Positions 55,618 to 64,000 of a stretch of 64,000 nucleotides of DNA are shown in pieces (position 1 is the first letter of the stretch; every line of letters begins with the position of its first letter). The notes under the pieces are model-generated. The model had not been told where the DNA came from, searched no databases, and was given only the letters and a program-made list of their open reading frames with translations. A program made the translations under genes and the position numbers. Source of the DNA: Ectothiorhodospira mobilis (GTDB lineage Bacteria > Pseudomonadota > Gammaproteobacteria > Ectothiorhodospirales > Ectothiorhodospiraceae); assembly GCF_900114895.1 (NCBI RefSeq), contig NZ_FOUO01000005.1, forward strand, positions 62,001 to 126,000. The letters are read 5' to 3'.

Positions 55618-57975
55618 TCAGCTGTCCTTGCGCCGGGGACGGCGGCGCTTGCTGCGGGGCTTGTCCGGGGTCTCTGCGGCGGGGGCGGAGTCCTCCTTCT
55701 TGGCGGTGTCACGGGGCTGATTCCGGGGCTTGCGCCGCGAAGAGCCGCCCTTGTTGCGGGACCGTCCCCCGTCACCGGTCTCCCGGTCCCCCTCCTCCGT
55801 GGTCTCGGGCACGAAATCGATCTTGCGATCGTCCAGGTTCACCGCCGCCAGGCGCACACGGATGGGATCGCCCATGCGGTAGACCCGGCCGCTGCGCTCC
55901 CCTTTAAGGCAGTGGGCCACGGGGTCGAAGTGGTAGTAGTCGTTGGACAGGCTGGTGACGTGCAGCAGGCCCTCCACGTAGATGTCCTTGAGCTCCACGA
56001 ACAGGCCAAAGGAGGTGACCGTCTTCACCACGGCATCGAAGGTCTCCCCCACCCGGTCCTGCATGTACTCGCACTTGAGCCAGGCCTCCACGTCCCAGGA
56101 GGCCTCGTCGGCGCGGCGCTCGGCCATGGAGCAGTGCTCCCCCAGGGACGCCATGTCCGACTGGGTGTAGTCGAACTCCCGCGGCTTGCCGCCGCGCAGC
56201 ACGTGGCGGATACCCCGGTGCACCAGCAGGTCGGGATAGCGGCGGATGGGGGAGGTAAAGTGCAGGTAGTCGTCGTGGGCGAGACCGAAATGGCCCAGGC
56301 GCTCGGGGCTGTACACCGCCTGGGACAGGGAACGCAGCAGGGCGGTCTGCACCAGGTGGCCGTCGGGACGGTCCTTCACCGCCTCCAGCAGGGCGGCGAA
56401 ATCCCCCGGCTCCGGTTCGTCACCCCCGCCCAGGGAGAGCCCCAGCTCACCGAGAAACTCCCGCAGGTCCGCCAGCTTCTCCGCCTTGGGGCCTTCGTGC
56501 ACCCGGTACAGGGTGGCCATGCGGTGGCGGCGCATGAAGCGGGCCGTGGCCACGTTGGCGGCGATCATGCACTCCTCGATGATCTTGTGGGCATCGTTGC
56601 GCTCGTAGGGGACGATGCGCTCGATCTTGCGGTCCTCGCCGAAGACGATGCGGGTCTCGGTGGTCTCGAAGTCGATGGTGCCGCGGCGCTCCCGGGCCTT
56701 GCGCAGCAGTTTGTAGAGCCCGTACAGGTCCTCCAGATGCGGCACCACCGACGCGAACGCCTCTCGTGTCTCCTCGTCCCGATCCAGGAGGATGCGCGCC
56801 ACCTGGGTATAGGTGAGCCGCGCATGGGAGCGCATCACCGCCTCGTGGAACTGGAACTCGGTGATGCGGCCGCGGGAGTTGACGGTCATCTCGCAGACCA
56901 TGCACAACCGATCCACGTCCGGGTTCAGGGAGCACAGGCCATTGGACAGGGCCTCGGGCAGCATGGGGATGACCCGGTCCGGGAAATAGACCGAGGTACC
57001 GCGGCGGTAGGCCTCCTGGTCCAGGGGGTCCCCGGGATGCACGTAATGGGAGACATCGGCGATGGCCACCCACAGCTTGTAGCCGCGCCGCCCCAGGGAT
57101 TCGCAGTAGACGGCATCGTCAAAATCCCGGGAGTCCTCCCCGTCGATGGTCACCAGGGGCATTTCGCGCAGGTCCAGACGGTCCTTCTTGGCCGATTCCG
57201 GCACCTCTTCGCCGAAGTGCTGCGCCGCCTCCAGGGCCTCTTCGGGCCACTCGAAGGGCAGCCCGTGGGCGCGCACGGCGATGTCCACCTCCATGCCGGG
57301 GGCCATGTGCTGCCCCAGCACCTCCACGATCTGACCGATGGGACGGGTGCGCTTGGTGGGCTGCTCGCGGATCGCCACCACCACGATCTGCCCCGCCTCG
57401 GCCCCGCCCAGCCATTCCGGCGGGATGAGCACGTCCATGGGCAGGCGCTTGTTGTCCGGGTCCACGAAGCCGATGCCCCCCTCGATGCTGAGGCGGCCCA
57501 CCACCTGCTCCGTGTTGCGCTCCAGGACCTCGATCACGGCCCCCTCGCGGCGTCCGCGGCGGTCGATGCCCACCACCCGGGCCACGGCCCGGTCGCCGTG
57601 CATCAGGGCTCGCATCTGCCGGGGGGAGAGGAACAGGTCATCCCCGCCCTCGTCGGGGATGAGGAACCCGAAGCCGTCGGGATGGGCCGTGACCCGCCCC
57701 CGCACCAGGTCCGACTGGTTCACCGGCAGCCAGCCGCCGGCCCGGTTGCACACCAGCTGCCCGTCCCGTTCCATGGCCCGCAGGCGCCGCTGCAGGGCCT
57801 CCAGATCCGTATCCTCGTGCAGGTCCAGCAGACCGGAGAGGGTTTCGAAGGACACCGGGCCATCGGCCTCCTGGATCACCTTGAGGATCAGTTCCCGGCT
57901 GGGGATGGGGCGTTCGTATTTCTTGGCCTCGCGGTCGAAATGAGGGTCTTGGATGGTCTTCTTCTTTCGTGACAT
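55618..57975 (-). CDS. rnr: Ribonuclease R
   Basis: A 785-residue 3'-5' exoribonuclease. N-terminal winged-helix and cold-shock domains (~1-220), the RNB catalytic domain with IDGEDSRDFDDAVYCE (metal-binding Asp residues, ~275), and a C-terminal S1 domain (FGLFVELKDIYVEGLLH) followed by a basic tail with RRKPRN. It degrades structured RNA. ATG 57975 (MSRKKKTIQDP) is taken as start because the 13 codons before lack homology. It is divergent from the tRNA-Leu gene. Confidence 0.97.
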   Translation of the reverse strand: MSRKKKTIQDPHFDREAKKYERPIPSRELILKVIQEADGPVSFETLSGLLDLHEDTDLEALQRRLRAMERDGQLVCNRAGGWLPVNQSDLVRGRVTAHPDGFGFLIPDEGGDDLFLSPRQMRALMHGDRAVARVVGIDRRGRREGAVIEVLERNTEQVVGRLSIEGGIGFVDPDNKRLPMDVLIPPEWLGGAEAGQIVVVAIREQPTKRTRPIGQIVEVLGQHMAPGMEVDIAVRAHGLPFEWPEEALEAAQHFGEEVPESAKKDRLDLREMPLVTIDGEDSRDFDDAVYCESLGRRGYKLWVAIADVSHYVHPGDPLDQEAYRRGTSVYFPDRVIPMLPEALSNGLCSLNPDVDRLCMVCEMTVNSRGRITEFQFHEAVMRSHARLTYTQVARILLDRDEETREAFASVVPHLEDLYGLYKLLRKARERRGTIDFETTETRIVFGEDRKIERIVPYERNDAHKIIEECMIAANVATARFMRRHRMATLYRVHEGPKAEKLADLREFLGELGLSLGGGDEPEPGDFAALLEAVKDRPDGHLVQTALLRSLSQAVYSPERLGHFGLAHDDYLHFTSPIRRYPDLLVHRGIRHVLRGGKPREFDYTQSDMASLGEHCSMAERRADEASWDVEAWLKCEYMQDRVGETFDAVVKTVTSFGLFVELKDIYVEGLLHVTSLSNDYYHFDPVAHCLKGERSGRVYRMGDPIRVRLAAVNLDDRKIDFVPETTEEGDRETGDGGRSRNKGGSSRRKPRNQPRDTAKKEDSAPAAETPDKPRSKRRRPRRKDS

Positions 57976-58007
57976 GGAATCGCCGAATAATTTTTTGTGG
58001 CGGGGCG

Positions 58008-58036
58008 TTGACACAGACCCCGGATGACTGTAAAGT
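58008..58036 (+). promoter_or_regulatory. Near-consensus promoter of tRNA-Leu
   Basis: TTGACA (58008-58013) and TAAAGT (58031-58036) with a 17-base spacer. Transcription would begin near 58043, about 38 bases before the tRNA. The transcribed leader contains a GCGGGC/GCCCGC stem. Confidence 0.8.
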
Positions 58037-58080
58037 TTGCGCTCACTTGAGACGCGGGCAACAAAAAAGCCCGCACCTCT

Positions 58081-58167
58081 GCCGAGGTGGCGGAATTGGT
58101 AGACGCGCTAGTTTCAGGTATTAGTGGGGGAGACCCCGTGGAGGTTCAAGTCCTCTCCTCGGCACCA
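58081..58167 (+). tRNA. tRNA-Leu (CAG)
   Basis: An 87-base tRNA including encoded CCA. Acceptor stem GCCGAGG pairs with CCTCGGC; the D-arm holds GGAATTGGTAGAC; the anticodon loop is TTCAGGT (anticodon CAG) in a five-pair stem; a long variable arm (GGGGGAGACCCC) marks a class II leucine tRNA; the T-arm has GGTTCAAGTCC. Confidence 0.97.
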
Positions 58168-58178
58168 ATCTTCTTTTG

Positions 58179-58203
58179 AAAAGGCCCGCTCAGCGGGCCT
58201 TTT
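58179..58203 (+). terminator. Terminator of tRNA-Leu
   Basis: An eleven-base stem, AAAAGGCCCGC with GCGGGCCTTTT, closes a three-base loop, 12 bases after the tRNA. With A and T tracts on both sides it can terminate in both directions, so it may also serve purA. Bases 58204-58436 hold no gene. Confidence 0.9.
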
Positions 58204-58436
58204 CTCGTTCAAGGGGCGGGATTCTACGCCCTTTCCCCGGTAAATCCCACACCAGCGCAGCCGCGGCCCCATGACGCCTTGGAAAAACGGCGCCGAGGGC
58301 CGCCCCGCGCCACGGGACAGGCCGCACCGCACTGCGGGGATCGGCAGGCGCGTCCCCGCGGGGCGGCCCATGCCCTCCCCCGGACGCCGGGGCACGCGGC
58401 CCCGGCCCGGGTTCCTTGCGGCCCTTACCGCGCTTC

Positions 58437-60915
<2,479 letters not shown>

Positions 60916-60987
60916 GTCAAGGCGTCGTGTCGATGGGCAAAGGATCGGGCCGGCGGCGGGCCCCATGTACGGCGGGGGCCGTTCGCC

Positions 60988-61200
60988 TCAGCCGCGCACC
61001 CACCAGAGCAGCAGGGCGCCGGCCAGCAGGGTGAACAACCCGACCCCGCGCAGCACCCCATCGGGCAACTGCGCCGCCTGCAGGAAGGCCCGGCGCAGGC
61101 CGCCGGGGTGAATGGAGGGCAGCAGGCCCTCGATCACCATGAGCAGGGCGAGGGCCGTGAGCAGATCGGACCAGTCCAAGGCCTGCCCTCCCGGGGTCAC
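60988..61200 (-). CDS. DUF2065 small membrane protein
   Basis: A 70-residue protein with two hydrophobic helices (LLTALALLMVIEGLLPSIHP; GVGLFTLLAGALLLWWV). The DUF2065 family is found next to hflC and hisZ in many gammaproteobacteria; its function is unknown. It starts with GTG 61200, overlapping the hflC stop by 4 bases (GTGA). Confidence 0.85.
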   Translation of the reverse strand: MTPGGQALDWSDLLTALALLMVIEGLLPSIHPGGLRRAFLQAAQLPDGVLRGVGLFTLLAGALLLWWVRG

Positions 61201-62078
61201 TCACCCCCGTTCAAGACCGGGGCGCCGCCGCCCTGGAAGTAGCGGAAGAACTCGGAATCCGGCTCCAGCACGTAGACGTTGTCCTTTCCGGACATGCTGT
61301 TGCGATAGGCCAGCAGGCTGCGATAGAAGCTGAAGAAGGCCGGATCCTGCTTATAGGCATCGGCATAGGCGGCCGCCGCCTGGGCATCCCCCTCCCCGCG
61401 GATCTCCTGGGCCTCGCGGTAGGCCTCGGCCAAGAGGATGGTACTCTCGCGGTCGGCCCGGGCACGGATGCGCTCGGCCTCCTCGCGGCCCCGGGCACGG
61501 AACTCCTGGGCGATGCGCTGGCGCTCGGCGCGCATGCGCTCGAACACCGACTCGCTCACCTCGGTGGGCAGCTCCATGCGCCGGATGCTCACGTCCACCA
61601 GGCTGATACCCAGATCGTCGGCGGCATCCAGGGCCTGCTGGCGCACCGCCCCCATGATGGTGAGGCGCTCACCGGAAATCACCTTGTTTAAGGTGTATTT
61701 GGCGAACTCGTTGCGCATGGCATCCCGCAGGATCTGGGCCATGCGTTGTTCGGCCACCCGTTCATCCCCCCGGGTGGCACGGAAGAACTGGGCCACGTCC
61801 TCGATACGCCACTTGGCGTAGAAATCCACGATGACATTCTTGGCCTCGCTGGTGAGGAAGCGGTCCGGGGGGATGTCCAGGGTGAGCACGCGATCGTCAT
61901 AGGTGCGCACGTTGTTCACCAGTGGGAACTTGAAGTGCAGTCCCGGCTCCGGGTCCACCTGCTTGATCTCCCCGAGACTGAAGACGATGACCCGTTCGCG
62001 CTCGTCCACCGTATAGGTGGAGGACAGCAGCACCAGCAGGACGACGACGACGGCGGCAGCGGCGATCCTCAACATCAA
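61197..62078 (-). CDS. hflC: HflC, FtsH protease modulator
   Basis: A 293-residue SPFH (prohibitin-like) protein with one N-terminal membrane helix (AAAAVVVVLLVLLSSTYTV) and a large periplasmic part containing RERVIVFSLGEIK and EFRARGREEAERIRARADRE. With HflK it forms a cage around FtsH and regulates its proteolysis. It overlaps hflK by 4 bases and the DUF2065 gene by 4 bases. Confidence 0.97.
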   Translation of the reverse strand: MMLRIAAAAVVVVLLVLLSSTYTVDERERVIVFSLGEIKQVDPEPGLHFKFPLVNNVRTYDDRVLTLDIPPDRFLTSEAKNVIVDFYAKWRIEDVAQFFRATRGDERVAEQRMAQILRDAMRNEFAKYTLNKVISGERLTIMGAVRQQALDAADDLGISLVDVSIRRMELPTEVSESVFERMRAERQRIAQEFRARGREEAERIRARADRESTILLAEAYREAQEIRGEGDAQAAAAYADAYKQDPAFFSFYRSLLAYRNSMSGKDNVYVLEPDSEFFRYFQGGGAPVLNGGE

Positions 62079-63214
62079 CGCACCTCCCGGGAACGGGGAT
62101 CCGGACGCGTGCCCGGGTTGGGCAGCGGCATGGGTGTGGAATTCACGCCTCGGGGCCTGTTACCGGAGTCCGTCTCCGCATCGCCCCCCTGCCCTGTGAG
62201 CAGCTGATCCAGCGGCAGGAGCATGAGGTTGTTGCCGTCCTTCACGTCCAGGAAGACCTTACGCGTGGAACCCAGGACCTCTTCGGCGGTTTCGATGTAG
62301 AGGCGCTCCCGGGTTACCTCCGGGGCACGCTCGTACTCCGCCAGGAGCTGGCTGAAGCGGGAGGCATCCCCCCGAGCCTGGGACACGACCTCTTCCCGAT
62401 AGGCCTCGGCCTCCTGGATGCGGCGGGCCGCCTGGCCCCGGGCCTCGGGCACCACGCGGTTGGCGTAGGCCTGGGCCTCGTTGCGGAAGCGCACCTCATC
62501 CTCGCGGGCGCGGATGGCATCGGCGAAGGCCTCCTGCACCGGCTCCGGCGGCTGCGCCTGCTGCATGCTCACCGCGGTGACGGCCACACCCAGGCCGTAG
62601 GTGTCCAGGGCCTCCTGGATGGCGGTCTGGGCGGTGCTGGCCACCTGGGCCCGGCCCTCGCCGAGGATGTACTCCATGCGGTTCTTGCCGATGCGTTCGC
62701 GAATGGTGGATTCCATCACCTGGCGCACGGTGGTGTCGGGATGGCGCACATTGAGCAGGAAGTCCACCGGATCGCTGACGCGGTACTGCACGGCCACATC
62801 CACGTCGATGATGTTTTCGTCGCTGGTGAGCATGAGGGCGCTGTGCTCGATGGAACGGATGGTGCCCACATCCACGATCTCTACCGTCTCCACGGGATAG
62901 GGCCAGTGCCAGTTGGGTCCGGGCATGGCCACGGAGGTGAAGGCGCCAAAGCGCAGCACCACGCCCCGTTCCCCCTCGCTGACGATGAAGAAACCCGAGG
63001 CCAGCCAGATCACCAGGGCGAGGAGGGCGGCCAGGCTGATCCCCGCCTGGGCGCCGCGGCCCATGCCGCCGCCCCCGCCATCCCCGAATAGGTTCTTAAA
63101 CCGAGCCGACCACTTCCTGAGGAGTTCTTCGAGATCGGGGGGGCCCTGGTTGCCGCCGCGGTTACCGCCGCTCCAGGGATCCTTGTTGCCGTTACCCGGT
63201 TCGTTCCAGGGCAT
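62075..63214 (-). CDS. hflK: HflK, FtsH protease modulator
   Basis: A 379-residue SPFH protein, partner of HflC. The N-terminus is Gly/Asn-rich (MPWNEPGNGNKDPWSGGNRG), followed by a membrane helix (~58-77, ISLAALLALVIWLASGFFIV) and the SPFH domain (EGERGVVLRFGAFTSV; YILGEGRAQVA). Ends with a proline-rich tail. The upstream gene is hflX, with 84 bases between. Confidence 0.97.
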   Translation of the reverse strand: MPWNEPGNGNKDPWSGGNRGGNQGPPDLEELLRKWSARFKNLFGDGGGGGMGRGAQAGISLAALLALVIWLASGFFIVSEGERGVVLRFGAFTSVAMPGPNWHWPYPVETVEIVDVGTIRSIEHSALMLTSDENIIDVDVAVQYRVSDPVDFLLNVRHPDTTVRQVMESTIRERIGKNRMEYILGEGRAQVASTAQTAIQEALDTYGLGVAVTAVSMQQAQPPEPVQEAFADAIRAREDEVRFRNEAQAYANRVVPEARGQAARRIQEAEAYREEVVSQARGDASRFSQLLAEYERAPEVTRERLYIETAEEVLGSTRKVFLDVKDGNNLMLLPLDQLLTGQGGDAETDSGNRPRGVNSTPMPLPNPGTRPDPRSREVR

Positions 63215-63298
63215 GTGCTGACTCCGTCGAAAACGCGATCATGCGTGTGGGGTGAGGCGGCCTCGCGGCCGAATTCCCGGCCACACAAGCCGGTCATT

Positions 63299-64000
63299 CT
63301 AGTCTTCGGACAGTTTCGGTGTGAACCCTGCCCCCCGAAAAAGTTCGTCCAGGCGCCGCCGCGGCAGGACCACGCGCAGGCGCCAGCCGCCACTCTCCAG
63401 GGTCTGTTCCTCCTGCACCGCGTCCATGTCGAACAAATGCGCCCGCTCCCGTCCGCCCCCGGGGGGCAGTTCCAGCCAGCCGCTGACCATGGCGCCGGCA
63501 AAACGCTCCGCCAGGCGCTCCCGCAAGGCCTCCACCCCCTCGCCGGTGGCCGCCGACAGCCACACCCGGTCCGGCTCGCCAAAGGCTCCGGGCTCCACCC
63601 GCGGGGCGGCCCCGGGGATCAGGTCCACCTTGTTGAACACCAGGATCTGGGGCACGTCCCGGGCGCCGATCTCCTCCAGGACCCGGTTCACCTGTTCCAT
63701 GTAGAGATCCCGGCGCGGGTCGTGGGCATCCACCACATGCAGCAGCAGTGCGGCCTCCCGGGTCTCGGTGAGGGTGGCCTTGAAGGCGGCCACCAGGTCG
63801 TGGGGGAGATGGCGCACAAAACCCACCGTATCCGCCAACACCACCGCCTGCTGCGAGGGTAATTCCACGCGCCGCAGGGTGGGGTCCAGGGTGGCGAAGA
63901 GCTGGTCGGCAGCGTAGACCTCCGCCCGGGTGAGGCGATTGAACAGGGTGGACTTGCCGGCGTTGGTGTAGCCCACCAGGGAGACGGTGGGCACCTCCGC
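63299..64000 (-). CDS. hflX: GTPase HflX, 3' part (5' end outside window)
   Basis: The frame is open to the window edge, so about the N-terminal half is missing; 233 residues are seen. The G domain has Walker A GYTNAGKSTLFN, DTVGFVRHLP (G3) and NKVDL (G4). HflX is a ribosome-associated GTPase that splits stalled ribosomes. The apparent GTG start at 63994 is internal. It heads the hflX-hflK-hflC order. Confidence 0.95.
   Translation of the reverse strand, partial: AEVPTVSLVGYTNAGKSTLFNRLTRAEVYAADQLFATLDPTLRRVELPSQQAVVLADTVGFVRHLPHDLVAAFKATLTETREAALLLHVVDAHDPRRDLYMEQVNRVLEEIGARDVPQILVFNKVDLIPGAAPRVEPGAFGEPDRVWLSAATGEGVEALRERLAERFAGAMVSGWLELPPGGGRERAHLFDMDAVQEEQTLESGGWRLRVVLPRRRLDELFRGAGFTPKLSED

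Noticed and set aside
58054-58076. GCGGGC-AACAAAAAA-GCCCGC as a terminator
   Set aside because: The A-run is in the loop rather than after the stem, and it lies inside the tRNA leader.

Overview
The window is GC-rich bacterial chromosome and reads as a gammaproteobacterium. The block hflX-hflK-hflC-DUF2065-hisZ-purA, the tRNA-Leu, rnr-rlmB and rpsF-rpsR-rplI-dnaB-alr has the gammaproteobacterial gene order. A form II RuBisCO, a fragment of a sulfhydrogenase/hydrogenase-type iron-sulfur subunit and a metZ-type sulfhydrylase suggest an autotrophic sulfur-oxidising lineage, perhaps Ectothiorhodospiraceae-like. The species cannot be fixed from this sequence.

Layout. 1-9 kb: tail of a DUF2058 gene, dgkA, an HI0933-type flavoprotein, arfB, an LEA-type lipoprotein, an EamA permease, small genes, an unusual Mur-ligase/peptidyl-tRNA-hydrolase fusion and an HDOD protein. 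9-12 kb: a 3'-truncated iron-sulfur subunit, cbbM, and a divergent Tat-exported carbonic-anhydrase-like protein. 12-34.5 kb: a signalling block with two GGDEF-EAL proteins, two CheB-CheR fusions (one also a hybrid kinase), an MCP and a hybrid histidine kinase. It is interrupted by prfC and by a four-gene cluster of ECF sigma factor, anti-sigma-like protein and two small exported proteins. 34.6-39 kb: rimI, a type-4-like uracil-DNA glycosylase and leuA behind a leucine-rich leader peptide, then folD.

39-42 kb is a degraded accessory island. It holds an HsdR C-terminal remnant, five 23-bp-spaced TGGACG repeats, a frameshifted AAA/DUF4143 ATPase, one orphan type I-E-like CRISPR repeat, a short FtsZ-like GTPase with a strong ribosome binding site and a decayed translationally coupled partner, and a DUF262 N-terminal stub. 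This is the best place in the window to look for an undescribed system.

42-64 kb is mostly housekeeping: cysS, gltX, a 105-bp tandem repeat, a cyclophilin, lpxH, metZ, alr, dnaB with a 422-residue intein carrying LAGLIDADG-like motifs, ribosomal proteins, a rhomboid protease, rlmB, rnr, a tRNA-Leu(CAG) with a near-consensus promoter and clear terminator, purA, hisZ, DUF2065, hflC, hflK and the 3' part of hflX.

The large antisense open frames across most genes are by-products of high GC and are not annotated.
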